A stretch of DNA of 64,000 nt, taken from Caulobacter sp. S45 (GTDB lineage Bacteria; Pseudomonadota; Alphaproteobacteria; Caulobacterales; Caulobacteraceae). Location of the stretch: contig NZ_LMUL01000011.1 in the NCBI RefSeq assembly GCF_009765965.1, positions 79,173 through 143,172 of the forward strand, written 5' to 3'. The notes beneath the pieces are model-generated. The model saw only the letters and a list, made by a program, of their open reading frames with translations. It did not search any database and had not been told where the DNA came from. Position 1 is the stretch's first letter; each line of letters opens with the position of its first letter. A program made the translations under genes and the position numbers. Positions 35,811 through 45,315 of this stretch are shown piece by piece.

Positions 35811-36674
35811 ATGAATAGAGCACGCCTCTCGATCCTGATCGCTGTCAGCCTGCTGGCGGCCGGCGCGCGGGCAGCCGAGGCGAAATCGTCGACCGCGGTA
35901 GCGTCGGAGCTCAGCTACCCTCCGATAGACGATCGAAACGCCGCGCGTCGCTGGATCGATCGCATCGACAGGTTTCCCGTCGCTCATATCGCGGCTCTAC
36001 GCGACAGATACGCCATCGCCGTTGCATCCGCCCAGCCCGCTGAGGCGAGTCACCACTGGGAGGTGCAGCTATGGCTGGAGGCGTTGGCCCCGTCCTTCGC
36101 GACCAGTCTTGGCGGCCGCTCGGCTCAAATCGACTTGGATGTTCGCTGTGACCTAGTGCAAGCGCGACCCAAGTCGATGCGCCTTTATGAGGGAAAGGGC
36201 CAAACGGGCGCTTCCAGGGATTTGACCCTGACCCAGGCCTGGTTGCGCGCGGAAAGCGGGCCATACTTGGGCGCGGTGATCACCTACGTCTGTAAACACG
36301 ATCGTCCGTCAAGCGCACCTGCCGTCCTTGCGCCAGCGGGCGTTGCAGCGGCCAGGGAAAAACCATCCGTCGCCCAGGGCCGGTACGAGGCTGCGCCTGA
36401 TCCGAACAGAGATGCGGCGGACGCGCCGTTTGACGTTCAGCTCGGAGCCTACGCCTCGCAAGGGGCGCTCGACAGGGCTTGGGCTAGTTTAAGCGGACGC
36501 CGTCCAGCGTTGACCACTATGGTTCACCTGGGCGCCAGGGCGAACGTTGGCGGCCGCGTCGTGTGGCGCTTACTCGTGTCCGGCTTCCCCACGGCGGAAG
36601 CAGCCATAACATATTGCCAGGCTCTAAAGAAAAATAAGCTTGACTGTTTTGTCAGATCGAACCTTAATCAGTAG
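35811..36674 (+). CDS. Exported SPOR-domain protein
   Basis: A 287-residue exported protein. The ATG at 35811, with GGAG 9 bases upstream, gives a signal peptide (LSILIAVSLLAAGARAAEA). The middle region (HWEVQLWLEALAPSFATSL, VRCDLVQARPKSM) is not a family I know. The C-terminus is a SPOR domain: FDVQLGAYASQGALDRAWASL, then RVVWRLLVSGFPTAEAAITYCQALK and CFVRSN. SPOR domains bind denuded peptidoglycan, so the protein probably sits in the periplasm at the wall. It stands alone on the plus strand among minus-strand EPS genes. Confidence 0.8.
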   Translation: MNRARLSILIAVSLLAAGARAAEAKSSTAVASELSYPPIDDRNAARRWIDRIDRFPVAHIAALRDRYAIAVASAQPAEASHHWEVQLWLEALAPSFATSLGGRSAQIDLDVRCDLVQARPKSMRLYEGKGQTGASRDLTLTQAWLRAESGPYLGAVITYVCKHDRPSSAPAVLAPAGVAAAREKPSVAQGRYEAAPDPNRDAADAPFDVQLGAYASQGALDRAWASLSGRRPALTTMVHLGARANVGGRVVWRLLVSGFPTAEAAITYCQALKKNKLDCFVRSNLNQ

Positions 36675-36720
36675 AGAGATCCCATCTTTTTAAAAGCGCC
36701 AAGCCAGATAAAGCTAAAGC

Positions 36721-37986
36721 CTAGGTAATCATCGACTCTATGGCTGCGGCCATAGCATCGGGTCCAAACCGGGATTGCTGAAGCCTGCGCGCGTTTTGCG
36801 CAAGTTGATGGCCTGAACCAGGATTGCGCGCGAGAGCGATGAGCGCATCGGCAAATTCGGGCATGGTGTCGCCGATTAAGAGGTCTTTACCTGGCTGTGC
36901 GCCGAGCCCTTCGGCGCCAATCGTTGTAGAGACCACAGCTCGACCATAGGCCATGGCTTCCAGGATTTTGATACGCGTCCCGCTGCCGAACAAGACCGGG
37001 GAGATGACAACGTCGCAATCCGCATAGTAAGGCTCAACGTCGGGAACGTTGGCGTGCAACTCGACGCCGGGCGCGTCGCAGGCGCTGCGAAGGCTTGGGG
37101 GCGGCGAAAGGCCGACGACACGCAGGACCGAGCCAGGATGGGCTCGAAGCAGGCGAGGCCAGGCGTGTTCCAGGAAAAGCATGAGGCCGTCGTGGTTGGC
37201 TCGGAAGTTAAGGTTGCCAACGAAAAGAACCCTAAATCGTTTCTCTGAAACGGAGTCGCTGAGGCAGGGCCGGTCGACGATGTTTGGGACGTGTATGGCG
37301 CGGCGCGATCCGAAGGATTTGAGAGCGTCAATATCGGAGTCGTTGGCGACGCTGACGCAATCCCATGTCCCGCAGATTTTACGCTCCGCCGCTTTAAGCC
37401 GCCCCACGTCCAAATGTTGGAGAAGCCGCCATTGTCGGCTCATTTCCAACTTCCTGCTTTCGAGCTCCCTAGCCCGGAAGTGAGACATGATGTCGTCGAA
37501 GTCGCAAACCTTCCGTTCCGCGTGCAGAAGTCCGCGAGCGAGCAGAGCGTCGACAACCCACGCGGACGGCAAGCGACCGGCGAACACAGTTGAGACATCG
37601 CGCACCGGCAATTGCGCGGCGATCGTTTTGTAATCCCGCTCACGCAAGCGTGGGGCGCCATGCGATCCGACGCGGAGGTAATCGAGCCAACCACTTTCGA
37701 TCCGGTTCGGCAACATTGGGGCGCGACGTGCGACCGACGCGTAGTCGGGCAGGGCGATCTTTGTAACGCGCTCGCAAAATGGGGTGATCGAGGCGAGCGG
37801 CCATTCCCCCACGCCCAGGTCCGACTCCCGATAGATCAGGGCGAAGTGCACGCGATCGACCTGACAGAGAGCTTGTAGAAGATGCCAGGATCGTTGTGAG
37901 CCGCCATGTCCGTTAATGGCAGGCGGAATTCGCATCACACATAAAAGCATTGTCTGGCTCACATTTGGTTGCCGAGGCAAAACCAT
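36721..37986 (-). CDS. Glycosyltransferase family 4
   Basis: A GT-B fold glycosyltransferase of 421 residues. The N-terminal half begins MRIPPAINGHGGSQRSWHLLQAL, a typical acceptor-side GT4 opening. The C-terminal half has FRVLFVGNLNFRANHDGLMLFLEHAWP, and the nucleotide-sugar site VISPVLFGSGTRIKILEAMAYGRAVVSTTIGAEGL with the retaining E-x7-E-type motif. In-frame starts at 37986 and 37950 are both possible. The protein would add one sugar of the EPS repeat unit. Donor sugar unknown. Confidence 0.9.
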   Translation of the reverse strand: MVLPRQPNVSQTMLLCVMRIPPAINGHGGSQRSWHLLQALCQVDRVHFALIYRESDLGVGEWPLASITPFCERVTKIALPDYASVARRAPMLPNRIESGWLDYLRVGSHGAPRLRERDYKTIAAQLPVRDVSTVFAGRLPSAWVVDALLARGLLHAERKVCDFDDIMSHFRARELESRKLEMSRQWRLLQHLDVGRLKAAERKICGTWDCVSVANDSDIDALKSFGSRRAIHVPNIVDRPCLSDSVSEKRFRVLFVGNLNFRANHDGLMLFLEHAWPRLLRAHPGSVLRVVGLSPPPSLRSACDAPGVELHANVPDVEPYYADCDVVISPVLFGSGTRIKILEAMAYGRAVVSTTIGAEGLGAQPGKDLLIGDTMPEFADALIALARNPGSGHQLAQNARRLQQSRFGPDAMAAAIESMIT

Positions 37987-38366
37987 GAACGAAACTCAAC
38001 CCAGAGCAATCATGGGTCTGATTAATCGCCTGACGCTTCCCAAGTCACCCGTTTTGGTGTTGAACGACTAAGGGCAGGCTTACCGGCGCTTGCCGCGCTT
38101 TAGTTCGGGATGGCCCTTCCCTAGCCACCAGATTTTTTCAAATCCGGCGTTTGAAATCCGCCTCACGTCTCTGAGCAGCGTGGAAACCATATAAGGCGTT
38201 GGCCCCCGAACCAACGCCATCCCCACGCTCTGCGCGGCATCTCCGATGTGGGTTTGCCTATTTTGAGGCGCCCGACTGCCTATGCCGTCGCAACGAGCCT
38301 TGTTGAGCAAAAAGCCTCGCCCTCGCCACATCTAAAGGTTAATGGTTCCACCTTCCAGGTCGGTCG
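37987..38366. other. Gap with one doubtful small open frame
   Basis: A minus-strand frame at 38080-38331 (83 codons, ending GKGHPELKRGKRR) has no ribosome site or known domain and I do not call it. Nothing else is seen. Confidence 0.4.
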
Positions 38367-38699
38367 GTGCATTGGACGATGGTGATTGGACTGTGGCAGC
38401 TTTACGCATTGTGTGCGCTGGCTTGGCTGTCGGGAACTCTCTTTGGCGTCGCCGCGCCGTGGCGGGCGTTGGGATGGGCGAGGGGCAGAACACTGTCCTC
38501 AGAGGGGTCTTCACCGGGGCGCAAGCGCCGGCGCGGCAGTTACCGGTCTTACGGAAGTTACCCCCGCGCCGCCCGTCCCATTGTGGATTACCTGACCCGT
38601 ATGCGTCCAGCCTTGGTGGCGATGGGAGTCGCAGCCGTATTGGCGTATGCCGGCGATCTCGGCTTCTTTTGGCTTCAACATTCGCATCACGGCTCCTGA
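38367..38699 (+). CDS. Hypothetical two-helix membrane protein
   Basis: A 110-residue protein starting at GTG (or ATG 38379). Helix one is VIGLWQLYALCALAWLSGTLFG, followed by a basic cytoplasmic loop (SSPGRKRRRGSYRS) and helix two LVAMGVAAVLAYAGDLGFFW. AGGT lies just before the start. No family recognised. It sits between EPS genes and could be a small accessory membrane protein. Confidence 0.45.
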   Translation: MHWTMVIGLWQLYALCALAWLSGTLFGVAAPWRALGWARGRTLSSEGSSPGRKRRRGSYRSYGSYPRAARPIVDYLTRMRPALVAMGVAAVLAYAGDLGFFWLQHSHHGS

Positions 38700-38891
38700 C
38701 GCGATTGGAGACGCCCTGATCCGCATCTCTGGACGCAAGCCGAGGCGACGCGCGCTGGCTGTTCGAGACACGGTCTCTGGCGACACGCTAGAATGTTCAG
38801 CATTGATCCAGTTGATGTCGGATCTGGCCAAGCAGCCCTTAGAGTTCGATGACCCTTCGAGGGTCCAAGGGCGAGCCTAGGCAATTAGCTC

Positions 38892-39758
38892 TCAATCTGA
38901 GCCCGGATAATGAAACCAACCGTTCAGGGTGAAACGGGCGGTCTCTGGGTCGGCGCTCGCGGTTTTGACGGGCTCGACTTCGTGGAGCGTTTCGCTGGGA
39001 AAGAAAACGATGCTGTTCTGCTGAGGTAGAATACGAGTGAACCCTGTGTGCGAAAATGTTGCGCCGTCTTGTCGATCGTAGAGAACCAACGCACCTCCCG
39101 AAAACCTTTTAGGGGGAACGTGGAAATAATATACGAAGCTTATAGCTCGGCCCCTATAGATTTCGTCGGTGTTGTTATCGACGTGGGGCTTGAAGAACGC
39201 CCCGTCTCCGTGGCAGGTCGCTTGAAACTCATATTTCTTCAGATCGTCGCGGTCAAATCCAAGAGTTTGCGCCACCTTGTGTTGCTTAAAGTACGCTTTC
39301 ACCTCGGGCATTAATAGAGTGCGTAACTCCTCAACATCCGTGAGGACAGTGGAAATGCGACTTGTGGCTTCTACGCCGGAATAATCCCGATTGTAGATGG
39401 CTGAGGAGACTGCGCCTGACAGTCCCTTTTGCGTCAAGGCGATGATTTGCGCCAAGATCGCATCGTTGACAAACTCGCTCACGCGCACAAAACGCGACGG
39501 GCCGCCCTCAAGTCCAGTCGGTTTCTGCCGGAGTTCTCCGCCAAGAACGGTCGCCAACTCCGCGATATAGGGGTTCTGAATCGCCGGAGGATCCAATTCA
39601 AGAAAGCGCCCGAGGACCGCTCTCGCTTCAGCGATGGCGCCTGCGCGCCGGCAGATCTCGGCCAACTCCCGAAAGGCGACCGCATGGCCGGCGGGCTTGC
39701 TCAGCGCAGACTGAGCGAGCTTTGCTGCGCCCTCAAAGGAAATGTCGAGCGTCATCAT
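38892..39758 (-). CDS. 2OG-Fe(II) oxygenase, prolyl-4-hydroxylase-like
   Basis: A protein of about 288 residues. The N-terminal 80 residues are helical and TPR-like (AVAFRELAEICRRAGAIAEARAVLGRFLELDP). The C-terminal double-stranded beta-helix has the Fe-binding triad: HVD in FFKPHVDNNTDE and the distal His in FFPSETLHEVEPV, followed by an Arg that would bind 2-oxoglutarate (TARFTLNGWFHY). The enzyme would hydroxylate a protein, peptide or sugar substrate using oxygen and 2-oxoglutarate. The start is uncertain; a TTG at 39797 is the longest option. Confidence 0.85.
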   Translation of the reverse strand: MMTLDISFEGAAKLAQSALSKPAGHAVAFRELAEICRRAGAIAEARAVLGRFLELDPPAIQNPYIAELATVLGGELRQKPTGLEGGPSRFVRVSEFVNDAILAQIIALTQKGLSGAVSSAIYNRDYSGVEATSRISTVLTDVEELRTLLMPEVKAYFKQHKVAQTLGFDRDDLKKYEFQATCHGDGAFFKPHVDNNTDEIYRGRAISFVYYFHVPPKRFSGGALVLYDRQDGATFSHTGFTRILPQQNSIVFFPSETLHEVEPVKTASADPETARFTLNGWFHYPGSD

Positions 39759-39843
39759 CGCGCGTCCCACAAGACCACCTATTCTCCTAGCTAGCAATTA
39801 ATCGAGCCGAGGTCGGATGCAATCACCACCGCATACATCCTAG

Positions 39844-40668
39844 GGGCGAGCCCTTGGGCCGAGTGTTGGGTCGTTTCGATCTGTTCGAGATCACAACGGA
39901 GGCCTTAGCCTTCCGGTCTATCCGTTTCCAATCTCGACGGCTTTGGAGGCCTATCGGACAGGCGAAGCGAAAGGCGAGAGACGTGTCGCCAAATTGCGCC
40001 CCGGCGATCTGCGATTTCCAGTTCCGCTCCACTTTATACCCGATGTCCTCGGCCCGGAACTGTGCGCCCGACGTGTCGCAGATCACCAACGTAGCTAGGC
40101 CATGCCGTTGGTTGTGGAACGGCGGCCCGAGAATGGCCTGGAACGCGGCGTGGATAGAAGTTTTAAATCGAGGGAAGACAACGAGCTAACGAACCCGGCG
40201 CTGATCGACGGAATCGTCGATCGAATTAGCCGCCAGATTGGGCCGGAGCCGTGGCGGGCGTTCAAATATCGGCCCATCCGGATCAGGCGATTTTCTTATC
40301 GGGTGCTAGACAGCGGAAATCACGGCCACTACTGGCCGCACCTCGACGATAGCCGGCCGTCGACAGCGCACCGACGGTTCGCCATCTCGATCGATCTGGA
40401 CGACGCCTTTAGCGGCGGTGAGCTTACCTTTCCAGAGTTCGCCACCATACGCTATCGGTTGGCTGCCGAAGCGGCGCTGGTATTTTCCTGCAGCCATGCG
40501 CCATGGCGTGCTGCCGGTCACCGCCGGACCACGCTAAGCATTTCTTCCGTTGTGTACGATGAAGAGGCGCTGGACGTGCATCGAACGGATCACCCCACGC
40601 AGCCTGATGGCGTCCGTATCCCCGACCATCCAAAGGCAATCGGTTTAGGGCGCTGCATTCTGCTCTGA
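39844..40668 (+). pseudogene. 2OG-Fe(II) oxygenase gene interrupted by an in-frame amber codon
   Basis: The downstream part (40102-40668) has oxygenase motifs YWPHLDDS, HRRFAISIDLDDAFSGGELTFPEF and VFSCSHAPW, so it keeps the HxD and distal His. Upstream in the same frame the translation continues with LRPGDLRFPVPLHFIPDVLGPELC, typical of the N-terminal part of this oxygenase family, until TAG at 40096-40098. The open stretch upstream reaches back to 39844 but offers only TTG starts. So the gene is interrupted by one nonsense codon and may also have lost its N-terminus. If translated from ATG 40102, a 188-residue truncated enzyme would result. Confidence 0.65.
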
Positions 40669-40728
40669 GCAGGGCTGAGAGCGGTCTTGATTGGCGGACA
40701 GAACTGGTTGAGGGCCGCAGCGCGCGCG

Positions 40729-40995
40729 TCACCGGCGAAGCACGAGCCACGCTCCCAGACCCATCAAGGCCCACGGCGCGCTGGCGCAGATCCCAATGAC
40801 CACGACCCGTCGGCCGAGCGACCACCGTTCGATTACTGGATCCGGGACCAAGGCCGTGTCAAGCTGCCTTTGTAAGTCCCGCGCCGGCGAGGGCCGCGGC
40901 GCCGATTGAACGTCCGCGAGGGAGGGCTGGACGAGCGGATTAGCGACCCGATCTGCTTTTGGCTCGGCCCTGACGCAGTTTTGCTGAGCGCTCAT
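40729..40995 (-). CDS. Hypothetical single-pass membrane protein
   Basis: An 88-residue protein with AGAGGG 5 bases before the ATG. The N-terminal 60 residues are polar and Pro/Ala-rich. The C-terminus is one membrane helix (VVVIGICASAPWALMGLGAWLVL) ending in two Arg. No family recognised. Confidence 0.55.
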   Translation of the reverse strand: MSAQQNCVRAEPKADRVANPLVQPSLADVQSAPRPSPARDLQRQLDTALVPDPVIERWSLGRRVVVIGICASAPWALMGLGAWLVLRR

Positions 40996-41355
40996 TGTAC
41001 CCTCTTCGAGGTTAAGAATACCAGGGCAGGGTAAGGGTTATGTTGATGCGGAGGGTTAATACCGATTTATGACATGCGGTTCGCCGACAACATCAGCTCT
41101 CATCTCCAGAGGAGGCGCTCTGATCGGTTGGATGGAGTCGACCTCAAAGGAAGGCCCCAGCTTAGCGATTGGGCCCTGCCGCCCTCGCTCGCCGCTCCAG
41201 AGGGAGGCTTTTAACGCGACCTCGACTTGGACATGCATGACCGAGCTGAAAAGGGTTGGCGAAATCGCTGGCGATTTTGGGCCGACGCGAAGTGCGGTGG
41301 CGCAAACTCGGCGATCGGGGCCGGGGGGGCAGCCCGAAAACAAGAACCTCGTCCC
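40996..41355. other. Gap without a supported gene
   Basis: No gene seen. It holds the upstream region of the small membrane protein and the 3' trailer of the ExoA-like gene. Confidence 0.4.
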
Positions 41356-42411
41356 TTAGGGAAGGGTTTTCCGACTCTCGCGCGATGCAACCTGCAAAGA
41401 CGGTCCCTCCCAACCAGCGAAGGCCGCTGGCGGCTGAAGGATCCGGGTCCAAAATCCCATCGACCAGCCAAGGTGCATGGTGATCGCAGCGACGCCAGAC
41501 AGGGCCATGGGGAACGAACGTTCGCGGACAGCGAGTGCGACGCCAAACCCCAGACAGCCAATGACCCAGAGGGCTGCAGGAAGCGCCGCGAGCCCTGACA
41601 CCGATGAGAACGCCGCCAGACACACCGACGGCGCCACAGCCACGGGCAGGATTTGACGGAGTTTCGGCCTTACACGGTGACGTCGTAAGGTTTTGGCGCG
41701 TCCCTGGCCATAGCGATAGTACTGCTTGAATAGCCGCCTCAGAGATTGACGGGGGTGATAGGTGATCGCCAGGGGATCGGCGAGCCAGATACGACCGCCG
41801 CGCTGCATTATCCGGACATCGAGTTCAGCGTCTTCGTTAGCGGGAAAGCCTTCGTCGTACCCGCCAGCGCCGACAAACGCGTCTAGACGGAAAAGGGCGT
41901 GGTGACCGTGGTCCACCCAGCCGCCGCCGCTGAGCCGCCTGTGGGCGGCTCCCCCTGTCCCAAGCACGGAGTTTTGCGCGACAGCGACCGCCGCCTGAAA
42001 CACGCCACGCCCTTGGGTGATCATCGGCACCACCACTGAATCTGCATCGGTCGCCAGACCGGTCTCGATGAGCGCGGAGATGTATCGCTCCGGATAACCG
42101 GCGTGGGCGTCGATCCGGATAAGCCAGGTCTTGCCCGCTCCATGGGTCCGGACCGCTAAGTTGACGCCAGCGCTCTGGGTTCTACGCGGATTTTCGAGCA
42201 ACGCCACGCGGGGATGCTCGACGCTTAAAGCGCGAACAATGGCTCGGCTCTCGTCGGTGCTTCCCCCGTCGGCGACCACGATCCGCGCCTCCTGTGCGGC
42301 GGGATCCTTCAACAGGCTGCTCAGGAGCGATTGGAGATGAGCCTCCTCATTTAGGCACGGAATGACGACGAGCGCGTCCGACCCACCCAGTCCGATCGTT
42401 GCAAGGGTCAA
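41356..42411 (-). CDS. Glycosyltransferase family 2, ExoA-like, with C-terminal membrane helices
   Basis: A 351-residue GT2 enzyme. The N-terminus has ALVVIPCLNEEAHLQSLLSSLL and VVADGGSTDESRAIVRAL, then FPANEDAELDVRIMQRGGRIW (ED-type motif) and a RRLFKQYYRYGQGRAKTLRRH block near the membrane interface. The C-terminal third holds several hydrophobic helices. This plan matches ExoA of succinoglycan synthesis. It starts at TTG, which overlaps the stop of the upstream GT4 gene as TTGA, indicating translational coupling. Confidence 0.9.
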   Translation of the reverse strand: MTLATIGLGGSDALVVIPCLNEEAHLQSLLSSLLKDPAAQEARIVVADGGSTDESRAIVRALSVEHPRVALLENPRRTQSAGVNLAVRTHGAGKTWLIRIDAHAGYPERYISALIETGLATDADSVVVPMITQGRGVFQAAVAVAQNSVLGTGGAAHRRLSGGGWVDHGHHALFRLDAFVGAGGYDEGFPANEDAELDVRIMQRGGRIWLADPLAITYHPRQSLRRLFKQYYRYGQGRAKTLRRHRVRPKLRQILPVAVAPSVCLAAFSSVSGLAALPAALWVIGCLGFGVALAVRERSFPMALSGVAAITMHLGWSMGFWTRILQPPAAFAGWEGPSLQVASRESRKTLP

Positions 42412-43607
42412 TCGGTGCTCCCGTTCAGTGCGTCGACCAAGTTAACGCAATCCCTCCGATCGGCGACAAACAACGCAGCCGGCAAACCGCGCACGGCTTG
42501 GCTCAACGCTTCAAAGGCGGAGGGCGTCAAATCCTTGAAGAACTGGAAAAGGTCGGTCGCTGGGTTTTCCAGAACGACGCCTATCCCATGTTCGCGAAGC
42601 CAGGCTGCGACCTGCACCGAGGCGAGGGCGAAGGGGACAGCACCGAATGCGCCGCCCTCATACAGTCTGTTTGGCAATAGCCAGGAGGAATTTTGTCCCT
42701 CTTCATAGTAATCGAGCAGCCAGCTAAAATGGACATCGCCATAGTGGGACGGAAGATCTCCAGCGGAGTAAGGCCCGAAAAAGCTAATATAATCATTTCG
42801 AGAGATGCGCTCGTCGAAATCGGGGATGATGTCGTAGGCTGGCCGCCCCCTTATGATCACCTCGACGTCGCCCTCCAGCCGATTGACTAAATCGATTAGC
42901 AAATCGAGGCTTTTGCGACAGCGTATGACACCGAACCAGCCAATCCGCCAAGGCATCCTAGGGGCGGACGTCGTCAGAGCCGGTGTCCGCCCGTCCAACA
43001 ACAGCACCTTGTTCTCAACGAGGTAGTCCGGCAGTTCTGTGTGTTGAATGGCCCTGAAATATTCAGCTAAAAAAGCAGGTGAACTTACAACCAAAAGATT
43101 GCATGCCTTAAGAAGGTATCGCTCCAATAACCTGATCGCCCCGCCCTTCACACCCCCGGACAACATGACGCGATGTATGTCGAGACACTCATAGATCAAC
43201 CGTTGTTCAACGCTAGGACTGGACAGCGCCATTGCCCGACGTGCGATGGCCAGCATTTCCAGATTTCGAGCCATTAAAATACTAGCGGATTGAAAGTGCC
43301 GCCTTCGACCTCTGAGGCCGAGAAGTTGCGTGGCGACCGATATGATACGTGACCCCAATTTCGAATTGAAGGTACGTCCGAGATCGACGCAGCTTGCACC
43401 GTCTAGAAGCAGGACCGGCTCAGCGGTTCGACGGAAACCTAAAACCACAACCTGGCCGCCTCCCGCCCTCAGCATTCGCACGCGCCGGAGCACCGCAGGA
43501 TCGGCTAAATCGTGAACGAAATAAGCGATCGGCGCCGGCTTGGTCGGGGCCAGGGGCTGGCTTTCTGGCCGCGGGTCGGCACTTCGCCCATCGACGGACT
43601 CCATCAT
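42408..43607 (-). CDS. Glycosyltransferase, GT-B fold (GT4-like)
   Basis: A 399-residue protein. The N-terminal domain has IAYFVHDLADPAVLRRVRMLRAGGGQVVVLGF, and the C-terminal domain WRIGWFGVIRCRKSLDLLIDLVNRL, then FFGPYSAGDLPSHYGDVHFSWLLDYYEEGQNSSWLLPNRLYEGGAFG. The last block corresponds to the donor site seen in GT4-like EPS enzymes (ExoL-like). Starts at 43607 and 43604 are adjacent. It is coupled to the ExoA-like gene by a 4-base overlap. Donor sugar unknown. Confidence 0.83.
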   Translation of the reverse strand: MMESVDGRSADPRPESQPLAPTKPAPIAYFVHDLADPAVLRRVRMLRAGGGQVVVLGFRRTAEPVLLLDGASCVDLGRTFNSKLGSRIISVATQLLGLRGRRRHFQSASILMARNLEMLAIARRAMALSSPSVEQRLIYECLDIHRVMLSGGVKGGAIRLLERYLLKACNLLVVSSPAFLAEYFRAIQHTELPDYLVENKVLLLDGRTPALTTSAPRMPWRIGWFGVIRCRKSLDLLIDLVNRLEGDVEVIIRGRPAYDIIPDFDERISRNDYISFFGPYSAGDLPSHYGDVHFSWLLDYYEEGQNSSWLLPNRLYEGGAFGAVPFALASVQVAAWLREHGIGVVLENPATDLFQFFKDLTPSAFEALSQAVRGLPAALFVADRRDCVNLVDALNGSTD

Positions 43608-43760
43608 CGCGATGGACCGCTTTCCAGGCTCCTCGGTCGGATCAAAGGTTCGTACGCGCCGGTAGGAGAGCTATGGCCAAATCGGTGCATTTTCGGTGTC
43701 TCCCGCCCGTAGGACTGTGTCTCGCAGACCGGAAGGATTTCGCAAGCGCATCATGCGGCC

Positions 43761-44135
43761 TTAGTCGCCACTCAAAACATCTGGAAGATCGTTGGGATGG
43801 GGTTTCGGCGGTAAGGCGCGCCGCATGGCGTACGTGGCGGATAGTCCACTGAGGGCCCCTAGGCTCTTCACGACCGCGTCATGCCAATGCGCATCTCGCC
43901 CGGGCGCTAAAACCTGCGCCGCCTCAAGCATGATCGCGGCGAAAACCATGGCGACGGCGGTGCGGTAGGGCGACTTGGCGAACCCGATGGCGAAACAGAC
44001 CCCCGCTAGAAAAAAAGCGCCGAATCGTTCCAGATCAGGGCGCCCCGTGTGAGGGCGATAGTGCAAAGGTCCAAGCGTCGCGAAGCCGATCAAGGCCGTG
44101 AGGATCCCTCCGATGAGCAAAGCCCAACCCCGCAT
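43761..44135 (-). CDS. VanZ-like membrane protein (copy 1)
   Basis: A 124-residue membrane protein with three to four helices (ALLIGGILTALIGFATLGPL, FGAFFLAGVCFAIGFA, TAVAMVFAAIMLEAAQVLAPGRDAHWHDAVVKSLGALSG). The E-x-x-Q-x-L-x-P-G-R-x3-x-x-D pattern in the third helix is typical of VanZ-like proteins, common in EPS clusters but of unknown biochemical role. GGGAG lies just before the chosen ATG. A partial paralog lies at the right window edge. Confidence 0.72.
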   Translation of the reverse strand: MRGWALLIGGILTALIGFATLGPLHYRPHTGRPDLERFGAFFLAGVCFAIGFAKSPYRTAVAMVFAAIMLEAAQVLAPGRDAHWHDAVVKSLGALSGLSATYAMRRALPPKPHPNDLPDVLSGD

Positions 44136-44682
44136 CACTCCCTGTGGACTGGAAGCTTGGCGATGGTCAAGCTCACAGCGTCGTTTGCTTGCTAGCGATG
44201 TCCGTCGTCGCACGGCTGACCAGGCCCACTAAATCCATCGACCACGTCGCCTCGGGAGAGCCACGCGCCGCGCGTTGCGATGAGCGCCAGATGTTGGCAA
44301 ATCCAAAACGCCCGAGTCTCCGCCGTTCGACCGGTCTCGGGGGAAAACATGGCGGCGTCGGCGAAGGCGGTTTTCGCGCAAACGAGCGCCCCCGATCCAA
44401 CACCTGGCGTCGGGGGGTTAGCGGCGGTCCGACCGCGCCTGCTTCGTTGGACACGTCTGGAGGCACCCGAGGGATCGGCGCCGGCTCCATTCCTGACCCC
44501 ATTCCAATCACGCCTGGTCGTAAAAACTTCGGGGATAGATCGCCGTGACCACCCCGCTGTGCCCAGACCATCGCAGCACACCGATCGTCCCAGTCGAGGG
44601 CGCAGCGCCAGCGCGTCCAGCCCTGTGGTGAGTTCGCCTCAGCATTGAGGTTCGGGCTTAGAGATTAGAACAACCCCACGCT
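44136..44682. other. Gap without a supported gene
   Basis: Overlapping frames on both strands exist, but none has a recognisable motif or ribosome site. I see nothing else. Confidence 0.4.
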
Positions 44683-45009
44683 TCACTTCGCCTGCCCGCC
44701 GTCCTTCTCATCGGATCGTATTTCCTCGTAATAACTTCCCCAACATATCCCACTGTCCGGGTCATAGATGGCGCGCCGCCTTGGAGGTAGGAGGTGGGCG
44801 CGGCGGAGAAGCTTACGGAGGGGGCGGCCAGCACCAGAGTTCAGATAAAGATCAAATCCTCGAGCGGCAACAGCAAGCGCGACGAAGCATAAAAACGTTC
44901 TGACCGGCGCACCAGCAGATCGAGATATGAAAGCGCCTACACCCAGCCACGCGATATAAGCGAATCGCTTGAACGTGCTCTGGGGAAAGATCGCCAAAAT
45001 CGAGAACAT
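44683..45009 (-). CDS. Small membrane protein with C-terminal CWGSYY motif (copy 2)
   Basis: A protein of about 108 residues, paralogous in plan to the one at 35241-35534. Two hydrophobic stretches (FAYIAWLGVGAFISRSAG, TFLCFVALAVAARGFDLYL) are followed by a basic segment (LRKLLRRAHLLPPRRR), then AIYDPDSGICWGSYYEEIR and a short charged tail. The start is uncertain; an in-frame TTG at 45084 would add 25 residues. Function unknown. Confidence 0.7.
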   Translation of the reverse strand: MFSILAIFPQSTFKRFAYIAWLGVGAFISRSAGAPVRTFLCFVALAVAARGFDLYLNSGAGRPLRKLLRRAHLLPPRRRAIYDPDSGICWGSYYEEIRSDEKDGGQAK

Positions 45010-45315
45010 ACCTTGGTATTTCAACTCCACAGGCCGCCCGCGCGCTGCCTCGGGCTGATGCGACCGAAAACGGTGCGCTAGCAACGCGAACGTCGCATTT
45101 ACACCTTAGGCTATGGCCCAAACCGCTATCGTGCCGTTAACGCGGATTTTTATCCAAAAAATGGCGAGCGGATCGATGTCATAGCGCGCCGCCGGCGAGG
45201 GCCTCGTCCGATCGTCCAGCTGGCCAGCCCGCGGCTGACCCGCCCGAATCGATCCAATTTCGTGAGATAAACTATAGCGAAGTCTAGGATTTCTACAGCA
45301 TGCCCGAAGGGAAAA
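45010..45315. other. Gap upstream of the CWGSYY copy 2 gene
   Basis: No gene seen. It probably contains the promoter of the gene at 44683-45009 and the 3' trailer of the sugar transferase. Confidence 0.4.

Noticed and set aside
35535..35987. Upstream extension of the CWGSYY copy 1 frame to 35987
   Set aside because: The extension is Arg/Ser-rich and overlaps the opposite-strand SPOR gene; a strong AAGGAGG places the start at TTG 35534.
38080..38331. 83-codon minus-strand frame
   Set aside because: No ribosome site, no hydrophobic or domain signature, and no neighbour logic.
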